64,000 nt of DNA from Meandrina meandrites (lineage: Eukaryota > Cnidaria > Anthozoa > Scleractinia > Meandrinidae), in contig OY855906.1 of NCBI GenBank assembly GCA_963693305.1, forward strand, positions 13,229,602 through 13,293,601, written 5' to 3'. This document shows, piece by piece, positions 1 to 11,375 of this stretch (positions within the stretch are counted from its first letter, which is position 1; each line of letters starts with the position of its first letter). The notes below the pieces were generated by a model. The model searched no databases. It saw only the letters and a program-made list of their open reading frames with translations, and was not told where the DNA came from. The translations under genes and the position numbers were made by a program.

Positions 1-165
1 TATGCAAATGAACATGCCAAAAGGCCACAAAACAAAGGAAACTAATTAAACGAAAACTAAACAGTAAAACATGAAACTATGACACTAATTTGGCGCTTAC
101 ACTAACAATGTACACAAACTTGGATTTAAAAGGGAGCTTTAGGTTTCTTACCAGCCATATAAAAT

Positions 166-771
166 TTGCTGGTCTTACAGTTGTATCATCAATCTCTAAC
201 TGACTTCCCTTTTTTCAAAAAGGCATACAAAAGACACCTGCAAACACAGGGAAAGGAAGCTGGACACCTAGACAGAACAATTGAATTTATAGATATGACG
301 AGTAAACTTGTGGATACATTTGCGGACAAAAGACCAATCAGCAGTTTAGATGACCATCGTCTGGCTTTGAATGCACAGGTGCTTAGTTATATTCAAAACT
401 GGGTCCAGCATGCTGAAGATCATCAAGAACTCAGTAAAGGTGACAGAGCGAAACACCTGTTATCTTACAAGCTTAGATTTGACATCTCATCTATGATTAT
501 TGGTTTTCGAGACGTATGTAAAATAGCCTTTGCACGATTTCCTGGATCTACAATTTCACCATCTCGCACAAACAGTGAATTGGTCGAGAACATTTTCTGC
601 CAAGAAAGAGGCCACAATGGACAAAATTCCAACCCAACCTATGCCCAGTATGGGCCAACTATGAACAGCATCATCCTTGGGCAGACGACCACGACAAACT
701 GCAGTAACACTGGCTCAGTGGAGAACCTGACATTCTTTAAAAATGGGAACCTTAGACTTAAAACAGTCTAA
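166..771 (+). pseudogene. Transposase C-terminal fragment, P-element/THAP9-like (tentative)
   Basis: An open frame of 201 codons with no in-frame stop. Its last third contains the motif SRTNSELVENIFCQERG followed by a G/N-rich segment, PTYAQYGPTMNSIILGQ and a Thr-rich tail. Asn-x(3)-[LV]-EN-x-F-x(3)-R followed by a Pro/Thr-rich stretch is the arrangement found near the C-terminus of P-element and THAP9-type RNase H-fold transposases. The first two thirds are helical and rich in charged residues, which fits the all-alpha part of such enzymes. No N-terminal THAP zinc finger and no complete DDE triad are visible, so this is a fragment or a 3' exon. The upstream 165 bases contain no recognisable exon. 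Family assignment rests on one motif and is tentative; a TE-derived coding origin is much more certain. Confidence 0.45.
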
Positions 772-1087
772 AAAAACACTTCACATCAAAGAATAAAAAA
801 GAGTGGGCACTAATGCACCTATCAGTGTTTTGGTAGAGTGGGGGAAGGCCAGGCATAGGATGGGAATAAGTCAGTACGGGGTATTTGACTGATTTAGTAC
901 ATGCTAATTCATCTTGTGGACTACTCAAACAATGCCATTTGATCAGAACATTTTAGCTAAGTTCATAAGAGTGGGGGGGATGTTTGCTTTGAATAAGGGC
1001 ATATGATCACATATGATCCATGCGTGGCTAAATAATCATTCAATTGACTTTGATAATGCTAATGTAATTGACAAAGGCAATTAACTA
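772..1087. other. Non-coding spacer
   Basis: AT-rich sequence with several short homopolymers, including a G run near 973. No ORF or repeat structure that I can support. Confidence 0.5.
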
Positions 1088-1720
1088 ATGGCTAGAGCAG
1101 CAAACCATCTTCGACAGAGACTCCGTCCTGAACATCGAAAAGATCTGGACTTCCAGCTCGTCAACGAATGCCTCCCGCCTGGTTTCTTTTAGACTGATCT
1201 GGAAGTGAGAGAAAGATGTCATCTGACCATTGCCAGACAACATCAACTTGACAATGCCAAGTCCGGTATGTGGAAGGCACCTTTAAACTTGTCCACCACC
1301 CATTCAAGCAGCTTCTGATGGTGAATGCATTTGTACATTCTGGGGAAGCAAGTGCCGCTGGCATTCATCATACTGTCCGGCAAGGGGAAAAAGGATCATA
1401 GAAAGGTAGAAATAATTCAAAAATAGTTTTTATAGACAAAGTCAAACAATAACGCTGATTTTCATTGTATGTAGAAACTTTTTCTCTGTCAGTTATAATA
1501 ATCAATAACGATGTTTGTATGATTATATTTCCTAGGTACTTAAAAAGCTAATCAAGTTGCTGCCTGTCCAGCATGCCATATTAAGCAAGTCACCATTGAC
1601 TTCGAAAAGCCTTGCTTGTGGTCAGCTTTTAGAAGTGTCAAGCCAATGGCAAAGGTGTTCAATAGCTGGGCCAAGTACGACAACAAACAGAAGACCATCG
1701 ACCAGCTCCTGAAGACCTGT
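1088..1720 (+). pseudogene. Mutator-like (MULE, FLYWCH-type) transposase relic
   Basis: Conceptual translation across several frameshifts reads like the start of the catalytic region of animal MULE transposases. First comes a segment ending in RQRLRPEHRKDLDF and a Leu/Pro stretch, then ERCHLTIARQHQLDNAK, then FKLVHHPFKQLLMVNAFVHSG and KQVPLAFIIL-GKGKKDHRKV. The order (strand before the first catalytic Asp, then 'PFKQL...NAF...KQVPL') is that of the MULE RNase H fold. A second block at about 1535-1690 has LKKLIKLLP and then TIDFEKPCLWSAFRSVKP, matching the second-Asp strand ('DFE'). The WVDGT first-Asp motif is destroyed. At least three frame changes and an intron-like gap between 1410 and 1535 show it is dead. 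Confidence 0.6.
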
Positions 1721-1879
1721 ACCCAGCTTAATGGCCAAGCTTGTGATAACTCAGCTCATGCTATTTCGACTCTGATTGTAAATAAGACTAAGGATTCAAG
1801 AAAAAAGTGTTTGTTAATAGTTTCACTTGTAATAAAATGTAGTTACTTTGAATACTCAGTTATCTTCATTTACTAGCAT

Positions 1880-2980
1880 TAATCCTGAATAAATAAAAAA
1901 CAAACTAGGATTGCTTCTACAAAGTAGAAAATACTCATTTGAATTTTTGGTGAATTCACTATAACTGCCCCAGTCCATTTTCAGCCGACCAACAATGTTC
2001 ATGGTACAATGCACAATTTGGCACTTATCAGTTTTGGAAGATAAAATAAGGCCTTTTATTATTCCAAATATACATCTATGCAAAACATTGTGTCAATTTA
2101 AGAAAGAATAAATCCAAGATGGTGGCAAAAGGAGGGTGTGAGGGGAAATTTATCATTCAATTTATAAAGTAAAAGCTACCATTCTATCCTTGCTATCATA
2201 CATATTTATGATGCTTAATAGTGAAAGAGTAAGATTATTCAAAGTTTATTTGTTCCCCATAAGTGAGCCATACAACTGCCTTGCTGATGGACTATTATTC
2301 TTATGGTGAATGACATGAAGGATGTTGATGATGTCAATGTCACTTGCAAACCAAAGAAAATATACCCAAGCTCTGCAACTAACTCCACGTCTAATGATAT
2401 GGTAACTGAGGAGCTCACTTTCAAGGAAGAGCATGAATTACATAAATCAGAGGAGAATGATTTCAGAATATATTATTCCTTACATCCTTTGTCTACGAGA
2501 TTCTCTGATGCAGTTACAGCTTATGACTGTGCCTGCAGATTACATCGGAATAAGTGAGGGTGGTGACCACCTTTCCTGTGAAAGCTCAGGGTTGGTGTAC
2601 TACTTCAAAGTTTAGCTGACACCATTGATGCTCTTCTTGATGGCATAAAAGAAGTGGATATACTGCTCAAAACAGTTGGCAGGACACTTTGATCATCCTG
2701 ACAACTGTTACACAGTACATGTACATTGTGCACTAGTGGTAATGCTAAAATCCATGTGTTTAGTAAAAATAGACAAGCAATCCATAAAATTAATTCCATC
2801 TACAACAGCCTCCAAAAGACTCTTTGTTAACAGACTTAGTAACTAAATATGGACCAATGGGAATGTTGCTTATCAAAAGAAATAAACTAGCTTGTTAGGG
2901 TGTTAATCATTTCTAACAAAGTCTTTGCCCGAGTTACACCAGCTATTTATGAGAACGCCTTCTATTATTTCTAGTTCTAG
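1880..2980. other. Non-coding or unassigned
   Basis: Short ORFs occur at 2303-2557 and 2433-2615 but overlap in different frames, have low complexity and match nothing I recognise. No RNA gene or repeat array seen. Confidence 0.4.
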
Positions 2981-2984
2981 TATA

Positions 2985-4040
2985 TTGTGAAGTTTAAGCT
3001 GCTTGTCGAACAGCTGCGCATCAAGTTGTGAGTTTGGCATGAATGAAAAGCTTGTTCGTGACTGGCGGAAGCAAGTTGAAAAGCTAACGTGCATGCTGAA
3101 GAACAAGTGCAGCAACCAGGGAAAACAGTGTCAGTGGCCAGGAACTTGAGGACAAACTTGTCACTTGGATTGAGGAACAGAGGCAGAGCGGCTACATCGT
3201 GACACGCAACATGATAAGAATCAACAAGACATAGACAAGACTCTGGTCTGGTTTAACATGCCATAGGTGAAAACCACCAACACACAAAGGGAGAAAACTT
3301 TTACCGTAGCGACAACTAGCCATGAGCAGTCCCGTTTTACAGTCATCCTTCCCTGCCTAGCAGACGGCACAAAGTTAAAACCGATGATCACCTTTAAGCA
3401 TAAGACCCAGCCGAAAGAGAAATTTCCCCCAGGCGTAGTTGTGCACCATTACCCTATGAGCTGGATGGATATGGACGGCATCAAGCTATGGACAAAGAAG
3501 GTCTGGTGCTTTCGACCTGGCAGTATGGTGGGAACAAGAAGTCTGCTTGTCTGGGATTTGTTTCGAGCTCACCTTGTTGACCCAGTGAAACGAGCGCCAC
3601 ACTGTAACAACACAGAAATCGCAGTGATACTGGCCGGATTGACCAGCATCATACAACCAATAGACATCTGCCTAAACAAGCTATTTAAAGACCGGCTAAG
3701 AGAAAAGTGGACAACCTGGATGTTGGAGGGAGAGAAAGCCTTGACTCCGGTGGAAAGGTGAAGATGGCTTTATTAACAACCGTGGCTTCCCGGGGTTTTA
3801 GAAGCATGGCAAGATTTTCCTGGGGATATGGTCGAAAGATCATTCTTTTAAGAAATGCAGCATCTTCAACGCAATCTATGGCACAGAGGACAACCTTCTG
3901 TGGGAGGAAGAAGAAACTTCTACCACAGAGAAAGAAAATGAAAAAGGAGATGAAGACCCATACGACAATCAGCTCACAGAAGAACAATGGCGAAACTTGT
4001 TCGGCAAGCCATGATGAGGACGAATTCAATGGCTTTTAGC
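2985..4040 (+). pseudogene. Tigger/pogo (Tc1-mariner) transposase, decayed copy
   Basis: Three frames together give an almost full pogo-type transposase. The N-terminal part (about 3030-3230) contains FGMNEKLVRDWRKQVEKL and LEDKLVTWIEEQRQSGYIVT, i.e. the psq-type and CENP-B-type helix-turn-helix pair that binds the element ends. The catalytic DDE_1 core follows at 3267-3700: a FTVILPCLADGTKLKPM strand, a LVWDLFRAHLVDPVK strand carrying the second Asp region, and GLTSIIQPIDICLNKLFK, the typical 'xxQPxDxxxNxxFK' third-Asp motif. The C-terminal tail around 3800-4040 reads in another frame as SFKKCSIFNA, then DPYDNQLTEEQWRNLFGK and DEDEFNGF, the acidic end seen in invertebrate Tiggers. Frameshifts near 3250, 3700 and 4000 mean it cannot make a working protein. 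No clear TIRs found around it. Confidence 0.8.
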
Positions 4041-4450
4041 ACGCAGGGTTTGTGCTTGCTATCAAAAACGGCTCCTTTAGGAGTCAGAGAAAGTCCATGA
4101 ACAACAATAAAATTGTCTTTATTTTTTCACTTTCTGAAATAACCTGCAGTGCAGTCCGCGAAATTTTCTAGTAAGCGCCACCTAGGAACCATGTGTAGTT
4201 ATTAGTTACCAACACCTCATTGATTTTATAGCTTGGTTACCAAGCTCCCCAGCAGCTTCACAATTTGTTTTTCGAGTCGTTTTCAAAGATTCCTTGGTGT
4301 TTTGCTTGTCTTCTAAAGCCACTTCTGTCTCCACATTTGAAAGGTTCGTTTAAATTAAGTGTGTTTGATTTTATAAGCCTATTTCAAAAATTATGGACAA
4401 AATGTCTACGTAAACAGGTGTTCCAGTGAAATTTCACTATCCCTTCAACA
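4041..4450. other. Spacer downstream of Tigger relic
   Basis: No ORF, repeat or RNA gene seen. An AATAAA-like run is present at about 4107. Confidence 0.4.
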
Positions 4451-4909
4451 ATGTCAGTTAGCCATTCTGCAAGCAACCAACTTGTTTCTTCCATAGCAAC
4501 AACATCTGTTATTGCAAACCATCAGCCTACTGTGTCCATTCCTTCGACAGCTTTTATTTCAAACCATCAAGCTACTCCAGGCATGCCTTCGAATGTGTTC
4601 ATCTCAAGTCCTCATGTCACTTTGTATGCATTTACAATATCTGTTATTGCAAAACATCAGCCTACTGTGACTATTTCTTCAATAGCTGTTATTTCAAACT
4701 GTCAAACTACTTCAGGCATGCCTGCAACTGTGTTTGTCTCAAGTCATCCTGCCACTCCACCCATTACAACCACAAGTGTTGTTTCAACCCACTGTGCAAC
4801 TGCATCTCTCCCCACAGCAGGCTTCATCTCAAGTGCTCAATCAACCAACCAACTTTTCCCTTTCCCACAACAGTCTTCAACCCAGGCAACCAACCTACAT
4901 CACCCATAG
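4451..4909 (+). CDS. Ser/Thr-rich ORF built of 15-residue repeats
   Basis: A 152-codon ORF from an ATG, almost entirely composed of degenerate 15-residue units, each with a hydrophobic core of the form [ST]-x-x-[VF]-[IV]-[AS]-x-[HP]. Eight units are visible between residues 16 and 135. A higher-order period of 135 bp (three units) is clear: CTGTTATTGC recurs at 4506 and 4641 in the same context. There is no signal peptide, cysteine framework or transmembrane segment. Ser, Thr, Pro, Ala and Val dominate, so the product would be disordered or beta-repeat-like. The coding frame is maintained through all units despite sequence divergence, which argues for past selection or recent expansion. I do not recognise a family. 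It could be an exon of a larger gene or part of a transposon ORF1. Confidence 0.4.
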   Translation: MSVSHSASNQLVSSIATTSVIANHQPTVSIPSTAFISNHQATPGMPSNVFISSPHVTLYAFTISVIAKHQPTVTISSIAVISNCQTTSGMPATVFVSSHPATPPITTTSVVSTHCATASLPTAGFISSAQSTNQLFPFPQQSSTQATNLHHP

Positions 4910-5640
4910 AAAAATGGCAATGTTTTACTGCATAATTTCGCATGCGACACATTTGCAGAGTGGTGACCAATTCTGTACCCAGTTCAAATCATGATCAAAA
5001 CCGTGTGATTCAGAATTTCAGGTCACTCTTTGCTGGCTACCAATCACCTAACTCTGGTATGTCAACTTACTCCAAAAGGTCAGAGACAAAAACACGTTCT
5101 CAGCAAGAAGAATTTAATTTTATTATTTTTGTAATTTTTAAGAACAGTTGAGACACCTGAGATGATTCAGCCTCTTTCTGAGGCATTGAGAAAATACAGA
5201 AGCCAGAGTGAGAGAGGAACCCCATTCACTCTTCAATAGAATGTAGATGTCTTTCCTAAGGTTGATGGGCACATACAAGCATCCAGACTTAAATCTAAAG
5301 AAACACCTGGATGTGTCATGTAGAGGGGATTGTGGAGCTGTTTGGACTTATAAGTTATGCCACTTTAATTGGAGTGACCTCAAGGTCTTTTTTGGGTCTT
5401 TCTTTATGAATACATCATACTATCACCCTCAAAATAAGTCATTGCACAGTCATTGTACTGTAAAACAAGCACCTAGAATTTTAGTTCTATAGCATAAAGA
5501 AGAATAGAGATATCTTTGCCATAATTATAGCTCCTTTTTTTTCGAAATCTGGTGTGGCTAGATTGAAGGGTGTGGCTCCTCTGGAATACTCTCCTAACTT
5601 GTGAAAAGTAATGGTTAAGGTCTACTTGAGTTTGTGGCAC
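4910..5640. other. Unassigned spacer
   Basis: Short ORFs at 4942-5151 and 5247-5492 have no motif I recognise. No repeats or RNA genes. Confidence 0.4.
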
Positions 5641-5649
5641 AACTATAAT

Positions 5650-6293
5650 GAAGCGAAAGAAAATTAAAGTGTTTGAAAAATTGTTGCAAAAATGACCTTT
5701 TTAGACTATCAAGTGGATGATGTTGCTGCCTATATTTTAATGTTAGGTCCTAGTTGCTTGCTATTAAAACAAGATTTGAAGCTGGCTTATCGTCAGTTTC
5801 CTGTTGACCTGGGGGACTATCATCTTGTTCATTCATGGCAAGATCAGCTATACTTTGATACGGTTCTCCCAATGGGTCTGTCAGCCATGGCTTGTCAGTT
5901 GGTTACCAATGCTGTTTGTTACATGTTCCCCTTGTAAGTTTACGATATTCTTATTTGGATGGCTTCACGGGTGTTTCTCACCAAGACATTGGCCTTGCCA
6001 CTTAAAATTTCTTTGGAGATCTCCTACATGATTTACAATTGGAAGACTCTGTAAACAATATTGCCACTAAACTTTCTGGAGATATACACACAAATTCTGG
6101 TCTGTTTGCTGTGCATGTAGATCCTTCTAAAACCATTGTTGATCCATATAGGCAAGGAAATTGTATAGTTTTTGGCTTAAATGCAGGAAATCAGTGTGTG
6201 GCAATGAGCTTTATAGCAACATTATTCAACTTCATTCACTTGGTAACGAGTTGTAAACAAAGCTATTACATTCAGCAAGACAGCAGTTATTAA
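5650..6293 (+). pseudogene. DIRS/Ngaro-type retrotransposon reverse transcriptase fragment
   Basis: The frame at 5692-5937 encodes the fingers/palm start of a reverse transcriptase: LLLKQDLKLAYRQFPVDLGD, then YHLVHSWQDQLYFDTVLPMG and MACQLVTNAVCYMF. The K-x-D-[IL]-x-x-AYRxFPV block is RT motif A with its catalytic Asp, and LPMGL-x(2)-A is motif B. Spacing and wording match tyrosine-recombinase retrotransposons (DIRS, Ngaro, PAT) rather than gypsy or LINE RTs. A frameshift near 5937 is followed by SYLDGFTGVS-like sequence, equivalent to motif C (usually YLDDF) with the second Asp changed to Gly. A last piece at 6039-6293 continues in another frame. The thumb, RNase H and recombinase domains are absent. 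Confidence 0.75.
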
Positions 6294-8034
6294 TGTTGAA
6301 AGAATTACCTGAAGTAATGCCTGAGAGAGACCATGTATAGGGTAAAATACAGTGACAGCTACTTGGGAAATGAAGATAATTTTAATGACTAAACCATAGA
6401 TTCACATTGTCTACCCTTGATCAAAGTGTTTGAACTGTTACTTTGAGACAATTTCAAATCGTTTATTCTCACTATAACGATTTGTACAGTAGGCATTCCT
6501 GTAAAGAGCAATGGCACATTTAAAGCGTTTGACTCGCATAGCTGCAAAATTATCACCCAGAACTGAAGTTCAGTTCTCCTGTACAGTCTAGTAAATACAA
6601 AAAAATGGTGATCACTTTAATAGCTTGATATTCTTATACTGTAGACTGCAGCAGATGACCCCTTGTGTAACAAGATCATCTCTGGAGAATGCAAAAAGAT
6701 AAACCCATCATTTGCTTTTAATCCATTTACTTAAAATATTAAATACATAGAAAATTAAAATAAAAACACACTGCACACTGCATATTTGAATTTTTCAAAA
6801 TGCAACATTATGAAAGAATAGTTTACCATATTGCAGTTCTCCAGTAAACATACAGGCCATCAAGATCCTCTATGAGACAATCAAGCATCACCATATGTAC
6901 TGGGATGAGGTAAATGTACTGGTATATCAGATTTTCGTTTCTTTTCCATCACTACGATACTATTAACAAATTGCTAGGGGTTGGGGCAGCAAATCAAACA
7001 GTGAACTAATTTGTTTTCGTATTTACAAGAAATAGCTATCGGGTGTCAAACATTATGTACACTGAAGTACAAAACCGTACCTATCCAAGCCCTAGAATTT
7101 AACATGCAGGGGCGGGGCAGAACACCCTGCGATGCCTGGCACTTTTTTTGTATCTGCATCACCCAACAACAAATGACGTCACATCTGGTCCAAACGCAGC
7201 CTATTTCTCCTGCGGATGGGAAAAAAATTTGAATGCAGCATTTGCGTTCTGTCAGTAAGTTAAATGACGATATTTTGCAATTGGCTGCAAATTTTCTTGT
7301 TTTTTCTTTTTTCTGTCAACTGAAAGAAAATTAAGTCTTCTTCCCAATCAGATCATTATTTTGAAGAAGGCCGAATATTATTTAAAAACATGTTCTTTTA
7401 AAGGTACTTTTTCTTTTAAAATGTTGCAATTTCTCTGTTGCTGAATTCCACAGGAGTCAATGTTTTCTTCAAAAATGATGAGTTCAAGGTGAGTGTTTCG
7501 CTCTCTATTAATGAGATAACTGGCTCTGAATTAATTAAAAAATCCTATGCGCGAAAAATTAGGCCATAACGAGAAACCACAAACACAGAGACAACCATCG
7601 GGCAAATATTGCTCTTTCTAAACATTGTAACTGATTTCATTGTATCTAAGCTAATCGAGGATATATTTCACTAGATTTCGAACATGTAACACAGTCACGC
7701 AACACAATCCAAGAAGACCTAACAAGAATGTGTAACAGTTTGAAACTGATTGTTGAATAAAATACATCACAAAACAATACAGTGAGTTACACTCCATTTA
7801 AATAGCCCATGAAGTAAGAGTTCTGCCACAGGAAAATCGCAAAGTGAGAGTTCAAGATAATTGACCATCTCGTTTTTCTGGAAAATGTTCACACTAATCT
7901 GACAGCCAAGAGTGACTTTGTTCTGTTGTGATTGCTTGTGAACACTAGCGAACACTAACCCGGTATAATTCTGCTATCAATCTTCCTCCTTTAGTGCACT
8001 GGAGCCGAAGATAAGGCCAGGGAAGGCAATTGAA
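6294..8034. other. Unassigned, AT-rich
   Basis: No ORF longer than about 75 codons and none with recognisable motifs. Short homopurine and A-rich stretches only. Confidence 0.4.
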
Positions 8035-8613
8035 ATGAAAGAGATAGCTGGACTGTTACAGGAGGGGGTGGAGACTATACTTCTGGGAGACTACATTACA
8101 AAAAATATGCAGAGGTTTGGTCAAAGTTGTGCACAATACTTTCAACCTTCCACAGTGGTAAACGCAGGTATACCCGGCGACACTGCGGAGGCAATTCTGT
8201 ACCGAGCTGAAACAATTAATTGTCCTTCCTCTGTGACTGCTGCCACCCTACTTTGTGGTACAAACCATTTACTTCTTAACACCGCCAACTCCATTGTTGC
8301 TGTCATTGAAATATTATTTGTTCTCCGCAAAAAATGTCCAAATGCTATTATTTATTTATTTCTAATTTTGCCACGGTGCGATCGCCTACAATCACAAGTA
8401 TACTCCACTACGTCTTTGCCTTGTTTCCAGGTTCAGGATTTATTTTCCCATTCTGTTGTGTTTAATGAGCTCCCCTCTCCCCTTTTAAATCCAAATATCT
8501 ACAGGAAAGATAAAGTACACCGTCACCTGGTGACATGGTTTCATCAGTTACTAACAGCCTCAGAGCAAAACATTTGCAAGCCAAAGACTGAAGCCTCCCT
8601 AGAACATATCTAA
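8035..8613 (+). CDS. SGNH-hydrolase-like ORF, probably retrotransposon-derived
   Basis: A 192-codon ORF that aligns by motif to the SGNH/GDSL hydrolase fold. Block I is ILLGDYITKNM at residues 15-25, block II NAGIPGDTA at about 43-51, block III LLCGTNHL at about 72-79, a ILPR strand at about 110, and block V YRKDKVHRH near 160. Block III Asn and the block V Asp-x(2)-His dyad are kept. The block I nucleophile Ser of GDS is Tyr here, so hydrolase activity is not expected unless that reflects a local error. In cnidarian genomes SGNH domains of this type are common in TE-encoded proteins and in repeat-derived ORFs. No signal peptide is present, so a secreted lipase is unlikely. The ORF is uninterrupted and ends directly before the minisatellite. 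Confidence 0.6.
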   Translation: MKEIAGLLQEGVETILLGDYITKNMQRFGQSCAQYFQPSTVVNAGIPGDTAEAILYRAETINCPSSVTAATLLCGTNHLLLNTANSIVAVIEILFVLRKKCPNAIIYLFLILPRCDRLQSQVYSTTSLPCFQVQDLFSHSVVFNELPSPLLNPNIYRKDKVHRHLVTWFHQLLTASEQNICKPKTEASLEHI

Positions 8614-8654
8614 TGATGTAGACTGGCCTTCAATACATCCCCCACGAACTCCAT

Positions 8655-9390
8655 CTGAATTCTAACAAACCCTACCTGCCCCAAAACCTACCCCTACCTG
8701 GCCCACCCCAAAACCAACCTTACTCAACCCATCCGAAAACCTTCCTCTACAAAACCCATCCCAAAACCTACCTCTACCCAGCCCACCCCAAAACCAACCT
8801 CTACCCAACCCAACCCAAAACCAATCTGAACCCCACCCTTCTCAAATCCAACCTTTGCTAAACCCAACCTTAAACCAACCACAACCCAACCCACCCTAAA
8901 TCCCACCTCAACCCAATTTACCCCAAACCAACCTCTGCCAAATCCACCCCGTAACCAACCCCTACCAAACCCACCCCAAAACGTACCTCAACCCCACCCT
9001 TCTCAAAACCAACCCCTACCAAACCCACCCTAAAACGTACCTCAATCCAACCCACCCCAAAACCGACCTCAACCCCACCCTTCTCAAAACCAACCTCTGC
9101 CAAACCCACCCTAAAACCAACCTCAACCCAACCCACCCCAAAACAAACCTCTACCCTACCCACCTTAAAACTTAACTCTACCAGACCCACCCCAAAACCT
9201 ACCCACCCACCAAACATAACCTCTACCCTACCCACCTTAAAACTTAACTCTAGCAGACCCACCCCAAAACCTACCCACTCTCAAACATAACTATATCCAA
9301 GCAACCCAAAAACTTACCTCTACCCAATCCACCCAAAACCTACCTCTACCCAACCAATCCCAAAGTCTAACTCTACCCTTAAACTAACAT
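8655..9390. repeat. Minisatellite, about 27-bp unit
   Basis: Over 700 bp of C/A-rich tandem sequence. The typical unit is CCCACCCCAAAACC followed by [AT]ACCTCTACCCAA, about 27 bp and so 9 codons. On the minus strand it stays open for long stretches (8724-8906 and 8918-9262) and would encode a 9-residue G-F-x-V-G-x-x-E-V repeat. Units are strongly diverged, so the array is old. Purine/pyrimidine asymmetry is extreme: almost no G on the plus strand. Confidence 0.9.
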
Positions 9391-10740
9391 GTTTAGGGGG
9401 TTCTGGAAAGTCCAGTTTGTGTGAACAATTTAAGGCAAATATGGAAAAAATGTCTCATTTTTTAAAGTTTTCTTTTTGCAGAAATTAACAGAAAACAGAG
9501 TTTGGCAAAATAAAAGAACAATTTTACGTTACAGTTTTAAGACAATAACCAATAAGAAGTTGTGTGGATTTATGACAGGTAGCTTTTGCAGGTTAAAAAA
9601 ACATTTTATTCAAGTTCAAGTTACTTAAAAACCCAATTGAAAGGCTAACTGCAATCAGGTTTCATATGGGTCCATAGGAATCTGGAAGTGGGATTTTACG
9701 ATTTTTATTTTGCAGGCCTGGAAAATCATGGAATTTACATGCAAGCATGGGTCATGGAAAGTCACTGAAAATGGTATTGACTGTACAAAATAAATTAGGC
9801 AGGTCGAAGTTTCAACCTGCAGCCTGCAAAAAAATACCTGCCCACAGCTGCACAACTTTCAGCTTCTCAGATAGTCACACACCCATCATCTTTACCTGGG
9901 TATGTAGGGGAAGTAAATTGAGGATCACTGGATCGGTTAAGGAGGAAAGACTTGAGCTAGGGGAATGCATTCCAGGAGACTTTGCCCCTGTTAGGCCTCC
10001 TTTTGCTGGGAAGATCATATGGATGGCTTCAAAATTCTAAATAAATTCAGGAGAGGCCGACGATGTGTGCACATTTATCGACTTATGATCTGCATGAAGT
10101 TGTTGAATAGTTCACAATGACGAACAAAAAAGGCAACTGATTATTCTAAACCTAAGTGTATATGTTTTCAATCTTCCTGAAAACAATAATAGGAAAGGAA
10201 AGACAGAAAAAAAAAAAAAGACCAACCTTCAGCATCAGATGCAGCTTCCATCTTAGAAGAAACACACGTGGATGAAGAACAACAACAGCTTTTAGTGACA
10301 GCAACTTTCAAAACTTTACAGCGAGGGTTAACTACTCCCAGCACTTACCACTGCAAACTATGACCACCAGTATTCCATCCATGATGTTGTAGAGATAATA
10401 GGCTATAGAACATGATGTTATTGATGCATCAGAACTACTTGAGCCAAAAGTTGGAACACCACTCATCACTCTCTGTTTTTCCCCTACAAAATGATATTAA
10501 ACGTTTCTTTTTTTTCCACAGACACATCCATTTTTTTTAAAAAGGTTTTCATACGTACATTACAGAAAATTACACAACTACACAAAAATACATAACTAAA
10601 AAAAAAATACATTTCTACATTGCATCCGTGTGGGCCCAATTGTTTATACGTAAATTGCCCCTTTTCAAATGCAACGAAAAAAAAAATGCAATTTTTGATT
10701 TTACAAAAATTCAAAATGCCTTTTACAAGAAAAAAAATTC
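9391..10740. other. Unassigned, AT-rich
   Basis: Contains a CAAGTTCAAGTT motif at about 9612, which also occurs near 52078, and an A-run at about 10207. A short ORF at 9747-10040 has no recognisable domain. Around 10690-10760 a short phrase (ccttttacaaga) is duplicated. Confidence 0.4.
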
Positions 10741-11375
10741 AAGGTGCCTTTTACAAGACCATTGGCAAGAGGACCCTTGGCTGGTCAGAGCTGGAAGAAG
10801 TCGTGCTTGATGTTGAGGTAACCCTTAACAACCGGCCGTTGAGCTACCTCAAAGACGAGATCCATCTTCCTGTGCTGACACCAAACACCATTCTACACAT
10901 TAACCTGAGCTACCTTCCAGAATTACAACCCTATCATGTGCTAGATAGAGATTTGAGGAAAAGGGCAAAATTCCACCTCAAGGGCAAAGAAGTTGTGTGG
11001 AAAAAGTGGATGGCTGAATACCTAAGAGGTCTTCGAGAAAGCCATCGTTGAGCAGGAGGGGAACAAACGCCCCACCCCAACATCGGATATTGTCAAAATA
11101 CAAGACGAGACGAAAAACCATAACCAGTGGAAACTGGCAATGGTTAAAGACCTAATCAGAGGCAGAGATGGCATTGTAAGAGTAGCCAAACTGAGGACAA
11201 GTAAAGACAATCTTGAACGCGCTATTCAACACCTGTACCCTCTAGAATTAACTTGTGCTTAGATGCCACCATGGTCCACCCCCCAGCTGCCACGAGTACC
11301 CTGCAAGGCCTCAAAGAAATGCTGCTGCTGCAGCAACAGTATGCATGCAAGAATTTGCTGAACAATCAACAATAA
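10741..11375 (+). pseudogene. BEL/Pao retrotransposon polyprotein C-terminus (integrase tail)
   Basis: From about residue 40 of the ORF at 10620 the translation reads WSELEEVVLDVEVTLNNRPL, SYLKDEIHLPVLTPN and YHVLDRDLRKRAKF, then WKKWMAEYLRGLRESH. This is the end of the BEL/Pao integrase followed by the DUF5641-like region. After a frameshift near 11050 the frame continues as TSDIVKIQDETKN, WKLAMVKDLIRGRDGIVRVA and LERAIQHLYPLEL, the usual last module. Near 11300 a further piece resembles the terminal A-rich tail. Only the last 200 or so residues of a polyprotein of more than 1500 are present. The 5' boundary lies in an A-rich tract. A downstream LTR was not identified. The gag part at 16873-17375 is probably from a different copy. 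Confidence 0.85.

Noticed and set aside
1616..1876. Death-domain-like reading (VFNSWAKYDNKQKTIDQLLKTC)
   Set aside because: The same frame begins with the MULE second-Asp strand (TIDFEKP...), so a transposase relic explains it better; the resemblance is only a helix with W and L spacing.
8655..9390. Telomere-like repeat or CRISPR array
   Set aside because: The unit is neither TTAGGG-like nor a repeat-spacer structure; it is a diverged tandem minisatellite, and the sequence is eukaryotic.
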